Assembly (NCBI GenBank): GCA_021432605.1
Contig: MU271144.1
Span: 2,352,606-2,416,605, forward strand
From: Coniochaeta sp. PMI_546
Taxonomy: Eukaryota; Ascomycota; Sordariomycetes; Coniochaetales; Coniochaetaceae
DNA length: 64,000 bases
Direction of reading: 5' to 3'
Shown in pieces: positions 30,511-40,911 of this stretch. The notes under the pieces are model-generated. The model was not told the DNA's origin and did not search any database. It saw only the letters and a program-made list of their open reading frames with translations. Numbering within the stretch: position 1 is the first letter of the stretch; each line of letters opens with the position of its first letter. Position numbers and translations under genes: made by a program.

Positions 30511-31188
30511 TTACAAGGCAGCAACAACACCCAAGAACCCAGCAACCGCGACCGCACCGGCAACAAAACCCGTCTCCCGAGGTCCGGCATTCTTGCTCTG
30601 CGTCGAAGCGGCACCCGCGCTGGTGGTGCTGCTGGAACCGGCGCTGCTGCCGGATCCCGAGCCGGTGGCCGACGTAGTACCGGAAGTCTTGGTGGTGGTG
30701 GTAGAGGCATCGGTGGTGGTAGTTGTCCCGGCGCCGCTTCCGCTGCCGCTGCCGCTGCCGCCGCCAGTCCCGGCCGTGCACACCGGGGGCGCGGAGTCGC
30801 CGGCGCCGCCCGCGACGGAGCTATACTGGGGACACTGGCTCAGGGCGGAGTAGAGCTCGGAGCTGTGGGCGGTGAACCAGCTCAGGGCCTGGGACTCGTA
30901 GGAGGAGAACTCGGCGGAGATGGAGGCCGGGATGGTGATGCTGCAGGGGTCGGTGAAGGTGGCCGACTCCTCCCAGGAGACGATGGCGGGGGGAGGCGTG
31001 GGGAGCGAGGAGTAGATGGACAGCAGGCCCGAGAGGCACGAGGTCGCGGCCGAGGCGCCCGAGTCGGTGGAGGACTGCCGGGCCACGAGGTCGCGCTTCG
31101 CGGCCAGGGCGCCCGGGTGGATTGCCTCGTGGTAGAAGGCTGTGGCGGTTGTGGCGGCCAGGCCGAGGAGGATGGGGGCGGTGAGCAT
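30511..31188 (-). CDS. GPI-anchored Ser/Thr/Gly-rich cell-surface protein
   Basis: Intronless, 225 residues. The signal peptide is MLTAPILLGLAATTATA. The next ~125 residues form a small domain with four Cys (ATSCLSGLLSIYSSLPTPP; TDPCSITIP; LSQCPQYSS; PPVCTAG), a pattern seen in fungal infection-structure-type surface proteins. A long Gly/Ser and Thr-rich stalk, open to O-mannosylation, leads to a hydrophobic end (GFVAGAVAVAGFLGVVAAL) preceded by small residues around SKNAG, where a GPI anchor could attach. It is therefore probably on the cell wall or plasma membrane. The function is unknown. A TATA element lies 126 bases upstream. The stalk uses simple repeated codons, so length may vary between strains. 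Confidence 0.82.
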   Translation of the reverse strand: MLTAPILLGLAATTATAFYHEAIHPGALAAKRDLVARQSSTDSGASAATSCLSGLLSIYSSLPTPPPAIVSWEESATFTDPCSITIPASISAEFSSYESQALSWFTAHSSELYSALSQCPQYSSVAGGAGDSAPPVCTAGTGGGSGSGSGSGAGTTTTTDASTTTTKTSGTTSATGSGSGSSAGSSSTTSAGAASTQSKNAGPRETGFVAGAVAVAGFLGVVAAL

Positions 31189-32349
31189 GGTTTTGGGATG
31201 TGTTTTGGAGGGGTGAAGGAGTGAGTTTGGATGTGATTGAGATGTGCTGAATGTATGTCGTAGAGATGTGAGCTGATAGACGACCTACCTAGTCAGGAGG
31301 CGGGCAGCAGATGTTTATATTTAAAACGATGGCCAGAGACCGTTGCTAGCGCCATTGGCGGCCGCCGTTCATGTCACGAATGGCGACGGCCAGTGGCTTG
31401 TAGCCCCTGGATCATTTCGATCGTGGATCTCGAATTCGAAGATTGGACTGGTCGACTTGTCGAACCTGGGGACATTACATTCTCGCGGACCTGCGCCACG
31501 CGCCGTTGAGAAATGGTTACGAGGCAGTAACATTCCTGCTTTCAGCCCAACGGCTGAGTCTGGTGGCCAGGGAGGTGTCTCGGTGGCTGAACCTGGAACT
31601 TTGATAGGCTCGGTAGAGAGAGACAGCAGCCAAGGAGGAGACTATTGAGTCTCAGCCGTTCGGACCACTTTTCGGAGCTGAATGATAGGGAGATTGGGCG
31701 ACGCTTTCAGGCTTTGGCGTCCATGCGCGAAGAGATCCTTTTCTTGGCCACCGCATGTGGTATCCAGGTGCGAGACCAGACCGCAGCAGCTGGAATCCGG
31801 TGGCTCGACGTAGCTAAGTTCGTGATCCTTCTCAGACAAAGCACGGATTGCGGTGCAGGGTCTACCGGGTAGCTGGTCACCAGACAGACGTGATGCGGAA
31901 TGCAAGCAGGGATGCTCGATGTCGTATTAGCTTAAAGCCATAGCCAACCAGAGACGAGCTAAGAGCGTATTTGGGGAAGCTTAGCGAGAAGCTGGGCAGA
32001 AAAGCTTAAATGTTACCTCCCCCTTGGACCACTCAAATCTATCTGTCGAGATGGAACTGCTGTTCGCTCGCAATGGGCTCCCGGAAACGTCGACAACCAC
32101 GGCAAAGCTGAAGTCACGATAGGCAACAATATTCTGCCGTTGCTTTTGATGTATGGCGATTCCAGTGCGGACAGTGAACGAGGCGTCAGCTTCTTAGACT
32201 CTAGACATAGACCGCTTGCGATTGAGATACCATTCTGGTTCGCTTGTTGATGTAGTAGCAAACGAGCAAAGCTAAGACTATGATCACTGCACTGATAGGA
32301 GCTTGCGGGATATGATCAGCTCGCATAACCGGTAACTAGCCCTCGCTGG
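31189..32349. other. Intergenic
   Basis: About 1.16 kb. The left part is the promoter of the GPI protein gene. The rest has only short frames with no recognised domain and leads into the decayed CorA-like gene. Confidence 0.4.
31314..31319 (-). promoter_or_regulatory. TATA box of GPI-anchored protein gene
   Basis: TATAAA on the minus strand, 126 bases upstream of the ATG at 31188. Confidence 0.45.
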
Positions 32350-33780
32350 AACTTACCGCCATACCGCCACACTTGTCCAGCAGTAGGTAGGATATTTTGG
32401 CCTAAGTACGAAGTAAAGAATGATAGGGGAAGTTGTAAGTCCACATGTTAAATAGGTAGTAACAAGTTCTGCTGCGATGCCCCCATGTACGAAAACGATT
32501 GTCATGATGGCGAACAGTATGATGGCCTTGCCCTGTTGACCCGCCGGTCGTTCTTCTTTCAATGCGGCTGTCTTCTGCTTCAGATCGAGTAAGTCGAGAA
32601 GCCTCGCATAGAGTCCTGTTAGAGTGCCAGTTGGCATCAATGGAGTCGAAACTATGTGTGTGTCGTAAATTGCTAACCATCTTGTGCGTGAACTCCGCGT
32701 CATTCCTCATGCTCTCTAGCTTGGCTAGAAACTAGGTGAGAGTATCGTCGAAGTCAGCCACGATGTCTTGTGCAGATTCCTCTATTCCTCAACCCAGTAT
32801 CTTGATAGTGTCTGCCATTCCGGATTGGCCGTATGCCGCTGGATGGGGTTTATCTGAACCCCATTGTCATGATATGAATTCTCTCTAATCACGTTATGAA
32901 CCCGAACACCCGAGCCTCCTTGTTGTGTCGTAGGACGAAATTTAATGAAACTTGATGAGTGCCATGATCGAAGATTTCAATACTTCTCTCTGCTTGTCAA
33001 CGAGATGGCAGAACATCTTCAGCTCGTCGATGATGTCCGCCACTTCAAGTATCCTCGTCAATCCACGAATATCTTCGAAGAGCTCTGCTCTCGAACCAGT
33101 TGCCGAGTGAACACGGTTAGATTCTTCCGAAAACGTTGTATGGCTTGTCAACGGTGCCCAGGTTAATTCGCTGGATTGAACTTGATATCATAAGAGTTAC
33201 CGACTTTCTTTCCAATAATCCACCTGTACGTTTCGACGAGGTCTGTGAATTTCTTGTTCTCCTACCGAAACAGATGCGAAACAGCTTCCTTGACCGCCGA
33301 CGCATACGAGTCCCAGACTGTCGAAAGCTTATACCACGTTTCCTGCATGATTTTGTGAAGGCCTAAAGTCATCTTTGTCGTATTTAGAGATCCGTGGACG
33401 GGAAGATAGTGAACACGGTGTTTGTGATCTGTCAGACGCTGGGCAGATTTCTTGACATGTAGAACGTAACACGGCAGGAGAGACATAATACTATCGAGTA
33501 CCCAACACCAAAGCTGATCCACCATAATCATCCGACTATATGCTACAGCGACATCTCGGCCTTCTTCGTCTAGATCGCTCCCAGGATACTTGGAGATTGT
33601 TTAATTAGCATCTCTCTGATTGGTACTTGACAAGGATGAATAGAAGAACTGGTCCAGCGTTCGTCGGATACGAAGCGGAGAATCCCCAGAAAGATACTTG
33701 ACCTGCGCTTTTGCGGCCCTCATTTCCAGCCTGCTGCGACGCATAGGATCACTTCCAGCCGGCAAACTGTGGCCTTCGTA
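32350..33780 (-). pseudogene. Decayed CorA-like (Mg2+ transporter-type) protein gene
   Basis: Several pieces in the right order match the fungal CorA-like proteins often fused to ankyrin repeats. An RRTLDQFFYSSL motif lies at about 33630-33665. Next in the same frame is MVDQLWCWVLD (~33500-33530), then an IIDELKMFCHLVDKQREVLK segment (~32970-33040), then a LLDLKQKTAALKEE helix followed by a hydrophobic first membrane helix (AIILFAIMTIVFV, ~32480-32600). The frame is broken: a TAA at 33601-33603 follows directly after the TLDQ block, another stop lies at 33262, and more follow. The second helix and the GMN-type loop are not recognisable. The stop at 33601 sits where relatives usually have a Gln codon, so CAA-to-TAA change is likely. 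Borders are approximate. Confidence 0.7.
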
Positions 33781-34802
33781 AGCGCTTCTCAGGTTACAAA
33801 AATTACCGTGCGTCTCTCAAACGATATATGGGAGCTCTGTCAGTATGGTCGTTGATTAATGAATATGCTCCGATGCAAATGAGACAACGGTTTTACGTAC
33901 ATGAACGGAAATGAGTGGCAGTATGGTCCCCTTTATCCCTTTCACCGACAGTTCTTACACAGATCTCTGCTCCTGCTTCCCCCTTCTCTCCAATATACAA
34001 GAGTGTCGATTGCCGGTTTGCTCTGCTTGGCCAAACATCGCTGCTCGAGTCGTGTACATGATGTTCGAAACCATAATGGCGCACCAGATAGTATGACTTT
34101 GTCAGCCAGAAACAATGACGAAGAATATGCGATCACCGACAACGTGAGCAGTATCGAAGGACGGACTGCGGTTATCGAGCCTCGAAGCTAAGAATAGGGT
34201 GAGACTGTCTGGTTTCGCGATGCTAGCAATATTGAGGACGAAATGGATGCAAGAGGACGCTTTTTAATTGAACCACTTGATAATTATGTGATAGAACACG
34301 TGCTCCGCCGTAATAGCCTTATTTATGTTCTGAAGAAAATACGGGCCACTGGGTTAAGACATATCGAAAATACAGAACACATAGGGTTGAGCTGATACCG
34401 CCGCACATGGGTGGTTAAGCCCGACAACCTGCTTGACACCTGACATGTATATGAGCGTATATGTCGGCGGTAAACCGGGCTCTTGTTCTCGGTGGACAGC
34501 TCTGGAGGAGATTTTCGACCCAATTAGACTGACATCGTTGACAATAGGCATGATAGTGTCACAGTGGACAGACACCGAGTTTAAATTGGCGAGTGCCGGA
34601 TCTGGCAAGAATATGATCCGCGAATAGCCAGCTGTACGGCAAACAAGTTCCCTACGGCGACTGTGCTCTCCCTTGGAAAGAGAATATCTGTGTCTGATTT
34701 CAAGCTGCCACGAGCAAAGTTGAGGTACAGACACCCAAAGGCCGTGGCATGGTCCCCGTCATACAGACCTCGAACAAAGGTTACGTACCCCTGGACTTAC
34801 GT
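33781..34802. other. Intergenic with unassigned open frames
   Basis: About 1 kb left of the MFS gene. A minus-strand frame of 126 codons (34354-34734) has no recognisable motif. This may be further debris of the decayed CorA-like gene or plain intergenic DNA. Confidence 0.35.
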
Positions 34803-36422
34803 CTAGTCCTTCTTGACACCCACCTTCCCAAGCTTCCTCAGCCCAACGCCGCCAACAAAACAAGCCGTCACCATCCAAGCAAAGCAAGCCCAGAAAGTAG
34901 CCCTATACCCCTTCAGCAGCGCCTCTGGCGCACCCTCATCTGCCACGCCTGACTCCTTCGTCACCGTAGTCGAGATGACACTCATGGTCGTCAACCCAAT
35001 CGACACCCCCACCATGGACAGGGTATTAAACACCGCCCCGGCCAGCGCCTGGGTTCGCGGCGGGAACACGTCGCTCACGATGATCAGGCCCACGGTGAAC
35101 AGCACATCCGCGCTCAGCGGCGCCAGCAGCTGGGCGAACAGCTCGGCGTACCAGTACGGCCAGTCCGGGTTGAGCAGCGCCATCAGCAGCGGGGCGCCGG
35201 CGCAGAGGCCAGATGATACCAGCACGGCGTAGGTGGCGGGGACGCGGTCGACGACCAGGCCGATGGTGAGGTTGATGACGGTGCCGAACAGCAGGTTGGG
35301 GAGGAGGCGGAGCGAGGCGCCCAGGGCGGTGGTGCGCTGCACGTCCTGGAAGTAGAGGGAGCAGAAGAGCTCCATGCAGTTCATCACCGCCGTCGAGAGG
35401 AGGATCATGATGCTCACGCTGGTGAAGGCCAGCTTCTTCCAGATGGAGTTGGGGATCAGGGCGGGCCTCTGGAGGCGCTCTTGGCGCCGCATCCAGTAGA
35501 TGAATGCCGGGACGAGGAGAAGGCTTAGGCTGAGGAGGACGATGTTGGCTGGTTTCTTGATCTCGGTTATGTCTGACGAGAGCATGGCGAGGACGTAGGA
35601 GAACGTGGCGAGGATGGTGGAGGCGATTATCGCGCCCACCCAGTCGATATCGGTGCGTAGTCGCTTCATTACCGAAGCCTCGGACGGGTGAGGCGCCACG
35701 ACGGGCAACGCCCATATCCCGACCAGCCAGAGCACGAAGGCGATTGCCCCTCCGATGTAGTAGCCGGCCCGCCAGCCCAGGCTACTGCTGACAAAGACCC
35801 CGCCGAGCACGAGTCCCAGCGCGAAGCCCAACGTCATGGCCAGTCCAAGCGAAGCGAAGCCGAGATTCCGTGGGCGGCCTGCCTCAACGGCAGTCGACAC
35901 GATGGACAGGCTGGAGGGCACCACCAGCGCGCTCGCGATGCCCTGCATGGCCCGAAACATGATCAGCTCGATGCCCGTGCGTGACACGCCGCTCGCTACG
36001 ATGAAGATTGCCAGGAAGAAGCAGCCCGTCAGATTGACGATGCGCGGGCCGACGACGTCCGCCACCGAACCGGCGAGGAGGAAGCATGTTCCGCTCGTGA
36101 GGGCGTAGACGGAGGAGGGCCAGACGAGCAGACCCGCGTCGAGGGCGAGGTCGGCTGCTATGGCGGGCAGACCGACGGTGATCAGGCCGTTGCTGAAGCT
36201 CGTGATGAAGTTGATGCCTGCTAGCTGGGTGATGATGATCCATGACCTACCCTTGCGCGGCGGTCGTGGGAGGTGGGATTGGAGTCTGCTCTGGGTGATG
36301 TGGAGGGTGTTAGCGTCTCCCAGCTGTTCTGATGGCTGGGCTAGGTCTGCCGGGGGCTCGGCTTGTCGTTTGAGGCCTTGGCGGTCTAGGTCCTCGAGTT
36401 CTGTGGTCATTGTCTCTGCCAT
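34803..36422 (-). CDS. MFS transporter, 14-helix drug:H+ antiporter type (DHA2)
   Basis: Intronless, 539 residues from the ATG at 36422 (AACATGGC context). The open frame runs 14 codons further up but has no ATG there. A hydrophilic N-terminal tail of ~60 residues leads into helix 1 (WIIITQLAGINFITSFSNGLITVGLPAIA). The loop 2-3 motif A is weak (GSVADVVGPRIVNLTG). Motif C-like Gly-rich helix 5 reads LAMTLGFALGLVLGG. Twelve to fourteen helices can be counted, with LYFQDVQRTTALGASLRLLPNLLFG in the second half, a DHA2 hallmark. It probably exports small molecules, possibly a fungal metabolite, across the plasma membrane. The substrate is unknown. The next transporter gene upstream is also on the minus strand but not closely related. 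Confidence 0.9.
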   Translation of the reverse strand: MAETMTTELEDLDRQGLKRQAEPPADLAQPSEQLGDANTLHITQSRLQSHLPRPPRKGRSWIIITQLAGINFITSFSNGLITVGLPAIAADLALDAGLLVWPSSVYALTSGTCFLLAGSVADVVGPRIVNLTGCFFLAIFIVASGVSRTGIELIMFRAMQGIASALVVPSSLSIVSTAVEAGRPRNLGFASLGLAMTLGFALGLVLGGVFVSSSLGWRAGYYIGGAIAFVLWLVGIWALPVVAPHPSEASVMKRLRTDIDWVGAIIASTILATFSYVLAMLSSDITEIKKPANIVLLSLSLLLVPAFIYWMRRQERLQRPALIPNSIWKKLAFTSVSIMILLSTAVMNCMELFCSLYFQDVQRTTALGASLRLLPNLLFGTVINLTIGLVVDRVPATYAVLVSSGLCAGAPLLMALLNPDWPYWYAELFAQLLAPLSADVLFTVGLIIVSDVFPPRTQALAGAVFNTLSMVGVSIGLTTMSVISTTVTKESGVADEGAPEALLKGYRATFWACFAWMVTACFVGGVGLRKLGKVGVKKD

Positions 36423-37255
36423 GTTGCGTGTCTCGGGAGTTTGGTCACACTTTGAGGAACACACTTATGATCTGACACAGAATCGAACCTTCAGGAGGGT
36501 GCACCACGGTATATCACATACTTCGTAAGAGCATGGGGGCCGAAAAAGATTTCACTCGCGACAGCTACTGTTCAACGGTCTTAGTGCTGCGCGCCCTGTT
36601 GTTACATGAAGTGGATATCTTCACGGTGATGTCAGTGGCTCAATCCTTCGCTGGACGCTAGCGACAAAGCGCTAGAGTTAAGCATGTCCCAGCTCCTTGG
36701 GATCATGGGATGGGGCTTTTGTTTACGTAAGGTATGTCCTTCTGGCCTCTATTCCAGCTGACCAGATAGAAATATCAGGTACTTGTCCCGAATTAAGAAG
36801 ACAGTCGAAATAGTATAATTTACCTGAAGCTGCATCTCAGTTCTCCAAATCATGGCCGGCTAATGCAGTCTCACGACGACGGGGAAGTGGTGCGAGAGTC
36901 TTCGTCCGATGTGGGTGATTGGTCGGATCAGCACCTTCCCCAGGTTTGATCTGCGCGGTAACTGGAGAAGGAAAGCTTCCAGAACATCCAGCAGACATTG
37001 AATGGGCAAGTCACTTTATCCGCCGACTGTCTGAGACGACGGCAGATCACAGGCTGTACGGCGAGGAAGCATTCCAGGTATCCGGAAGGTAGAGAATGAC
37101 AGTTCGTGGGAAGAATGGATTGCTATATAACTGCCTCCCAGTATCCCGGATCTCGTCAGTCGTGAGACTCATATATGTCTCTTTTTAACCTCGTCTCCTC
37201 CAATTTAAAAAGTGGTATCCAAAATGGTTTATAGCGAAAGACATATATCCTCTCC
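36423..37255. other. Intergenic between two MFS genes
   Basis: 833 bases holding the promoter of the left transporter gene and the 3' flank of the right one. No further gene was recognised. Confidence 0.4.
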
Positions 37256-39318
37256 CTAATCAGTATCAAAGAAACTCCCCGTCCGCTTCAACATATCCAA
37301 GTCGACCAATCTCATAACCCTCCCATCGAGCCTGCGCAACGCCTCGTCCCAATACCACCACACACCCGCAACCACACCACCTAGCACAACCTGGGCCGTC
37401 CCGATGCCGATACAGGTCTGTCTCAGACCCTCCCAGTCCCAAACCGCATTCGGCAGCGCCATCACAAACACACCCGCCGCCAACGTCCGCCAGAACCCGA
37501 CGCCGGCATCCATGTGCGCCGTGTTGCGCAGGGCCACGCCCAGGTTGGAAGAGGTGAATGCCGTGCTGCGCCTGATCAGCGGCCGCACGGCGGAATCCAG
37601 AACTGCGGTGCCCGCGGCGACGAGACCGAGGAGGAAGGAGACGAGCGGGAAGCTGACCCGCTTGCCGAGGTAGTCCAGTGCGTAGACGGTGGTTGTGCCG
37701 GCATCATTCGGGGGGAGGGTGGTCATGCAAGAGGAGAGGTGGAGGCCGAAGCTGAGGAGGCCGATGAAGGCTAGGCCCGACCCGGCAGAGATGGCGATCG
37801 AGTTTGAGCGTGTGACGGTGAAGGTGATGTGCCATTTTGGCCAGAGGGCGAAGAGAGCTGTCACGCCGGTCGCGAGAATGAAGGGGCCGGTGGTCAGGAC
37901 GCCGAGGGACGAGGTCGAGAGGTTGAAGGGCATGGGGGAGAAGAGGAGCGAGAGCGATGAGGATACACCCCAGAGGGTGGCTGACGGAAGGAAGGAGACG
38001 AGGAAGAGGAGGAGAGTTGTTGGGGCGATGAAGGCGAGTGGCACCTGCAGGAGCACGGTGCTGTCGCGGTGCTCGGCGGTGTAGCCCACCGGCTTGAGCT
38101 TGGCGACGTAGTCCTTGAACGCCTCGAGCGATGTGCGCGGCGCGAGAGGCAGTGACTTGACGTAGCTGGCGCCGGTGGCAGGTGTCTGTGCCATGTTGTA
38201 GGCACGGTCGAAGGCCGTCTCAGGCGCGCCGAGAGCCATCAGTGGGACGGCAATAACGAAGAAGCTGCTGAGGATGGCAAACTGGAGACCGGCGCCGGTG
38301 CCAGTTTGGGAAGCAACGCCGCCGAGCAGTGGGGGACCCCAGGTGGTCGCAACCTGAATGATGGAGTAGATCGCCACGCGGCGACACCGCTCGTGTTCAA
38401 AGTAAGTATCGTGGATGGAGCCCATGACCAGCGTGTCGAAGGCACCCCATCCCAGACCCTGGAAGACTCTTGCCGCCATGCACTGGCCGTAGCTGCTCGC
38501 CACATTGGTGTTCCAGATTGCGCCGATGAAGACTAGAAGAAGAGATGCCAGGTACAGTGGCCGTTTGCCCCATATCCTTGCTGCGATTAGGGCCGCAAAA
38601 CCTGTCACAGCCGATAGTATGAGTGGCACGCCGGTAAGCGCCGTCGCCGCCGTATAGGACACCTCGTAATCCTCTGCTAAAAGGTGGTTTACGCTCACGA
38701 ATATCGTCTTCATTACTCCCGACATTGATACCATTAGTAGCAGCGCACCCAAGTTCAGCTCCTTTCTCCATTGCGGCCAGTTCTGAACCAGTCAGTCATG
38801 CCAAATGTTTGGGGTGACGTTGTGAGTGGACTTACAAGAGGATCGTCCGGGTCATCGCTCGGCTGCGGATTCAGCTCAACCATACTGAACTTTCCCTTCC
38901 CGTACTTGATCGGCCTCTTGCTCGTCTCCATCGATGACCACGAGAGCCGCTTGTTTGACCCAATGATCTTTGCCTCCCCAAAGTGGACTTTAGACGACTC
39001 TGTGTTTGCTGTTCCGGGTCGGGTTGGCGGGTTCATCGCTAGCGGTGCCCGTAAAGGTAGAGGCCGAAGCGAGGGTATCTGAGGTGCTGGCCGGCTCGGT
39101 GCGTCTGATGCGCTGCTGGCCGGTCGCGAGTCTGTGTGTAGGTGCAGAGGTGCCGGCCGTGTTGGAGGTGGTGTTGTTGTCTCCTTGATTGGTGGTGTTG
39201 GTGGTACTGCAAGCGACTTCCCTAGCGCTGCCGTGTTTGCTGTCTGTATTTGCTCCTCCCAAACGCTGCTATCCGGCCGAGCCAGGTCGGCATATTCTTT
39301 CTCTAGGCTTCCCTCCAT
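37256..39318 (-). CDS. MFS transporter, 12-helix type (DHA1-like)
   Basis: Two exons (39318-38836, 38782-37256) give 669 residues. Exon 1 is a long disordered cytosolic tail rich in Pro, Ser and Thr. It ends in DDPDDPL, and the splice joins NWPQWRKELNLGALLL, the D-P-x-N-W-P motif that leads into helix 1 in many fungal DHA1 transporters. Helices follow with FAALIAARIWGKRPLYLAS (motif A), GWGAFDTLVMGSIHDTYFEHER and WGPPLLGGVASQTG (motif C position). A large middle loop separates the two six-helix halves. The ATG at 39318 is the first in frame after a stretch without ATG. The substrate is unknown. Relatives export drugs or metabolites at the plasma membrane. The unusually long N-terminal tail could be a site of phosphorylation. 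Confidence 0.88.
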
Positions 39319-40911
39319 TCTGAATACCTCCGGGACCTTTTCACGCAGTCTAGTCTTCAAAATGGAAGGCAGTCTCGACTAGCGAGGGTTACACCCAGGT
39401 GTAATAAACGAGCGATACGATCGTTTTCCTGTCCCGTCTTCGCTGCCCAGCAGACGAGTGAATAGTTAACGACAACAAGATCAGAGCAGAGCTCCGTAAG
39501 AGAGTGTGTGGCTGCGGAGAAAGGAATGAAGGAACGGTATAGTTGAGCAAGGGAGGGGGATATACCCTAGACTTATTCAGAACAGAACAGAAAGGAACAG
39601 ATTCAGAAGACGATCAGGACAAGCACGGACTGAGTTGCCATGCAGAGAAGCAGCCAAAAGCAATGCACGAGAGAAGCAAAGGGCCACAGAACCTACGCTC
39701 AGCTCGCGGTGCGTATGCATGAGAGAGGAGAGCAGGAGCAGAAGCAAACACCAAACACAGCCAGTCATCTTGACCGTGGGCTTGAGGGGTGCACAGTGGG
39801 ATGTCCACCGGTGCGCAGGGGATCATTGGCGATCACGAATGGTAACATTCCAAGGATCGCAGCCACCAGCTATGCCGGGTGTCTTCCGAAGACTGCCAGA
39901 CAGCAAGAAGCGAGGGAGATCATGGATGAAGCTTGTAAGACCAGAGGCCTCAAAGTCATGGCATGGACCTCGACGTTGGTGAGGGGCACACCGTCACATT
40001 ATGCAGCCTGCGTAAGGCAGGGGAAAGCATAACTTTGACAGGGACCGGGACCAGGCAGTTGGTGATTGATCCGCACATCGATACCCGGGGATCTGGCCTG
40101 CAGGTGGCCCGTGGTCGGCTGCGCTATGACCAGGAAGCGTGGATCGAGTTGGAGGCTGAAACGACTTGTGTGACGGTAGGACCGTCTCGCTACAGTACCA
40201 GATAGGGCATCATGACCTCACTGGAAATGCTGTAACAGCCATGGATAGAGTCGCGGATCAAGCGAATGTCCTAAATAAAGGAGATGCTATCCGGTGGTTA
40301 CTGTGAGCTGGTTGATGTCCAGCCGCACTCAAAGGGAGCCATTGGCGGTGACGGGACGGGAGAACTTAGGAAGCTAGAAACAGCAGAACTCGGGTTGATC
40401 CAAGAGAGGCGGGTGAACTTCCACTAGTCTAAGTCTTGACCCAGAAGATCCAGGCCCAAACACGGGAGCTAAATTGAGAGACGAGCAGGCCTGGCAGGGC
40501 GGGTTGTGCGGGTTTGACGGACCATTAAACTGGAGTTGCGTGGATCGATGGGGGACCTGGGGCCGGAGTAAATGAGACGGTTTCGTGACTGAACCACTCA
40601 AGTTTCGGCGTCGTGAGTTCTAAATCTGTACGCATCGCGTGTCGTAGTTGAAGCCGCGGGTGATGAAGCGGTGTGTCGAGATTCGATCGGATGGAAAATT
40701 GGGCTAACAAAATTGTGGCGGCCTCGACCTTGCTTATTCCTAATACTCCTAGGGTACAGTACAGGTAGGTGCATCTTTGGAGTTAATTTTGGTGCGCATT
40801 GCTTGTGCCTAGACACGGTATGTGTAATATAATAGACCTAGTCTAAGGTCGCGTATAGTATGGCGTGCTTTTCACTATCAAGGAAAGAGTCATGATCCAT
40901 GGAGTCATGAT
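39319..40911. other. Long gene-poor gap
   Basis: 1.6 kb with short frames on both strands and no recognisable domain. It includes the promoter of the 12-helix transporter gene (TATACC/TATA-like words near 39540-39565). Nothing else was seen. Confidence 0.4.

Noticed and set aside
34354-34734. 126-codon minus-strand frame near the decayed CorA-like gene
   Set aside because: Moderately protein-like but without any motif that I could match. Not enough for a gene call.
39635-40032. 115- and 130-codon overlapping plus-strand frames
   Set aside because: Two overlapping frames without motifs. Nothing favours either.
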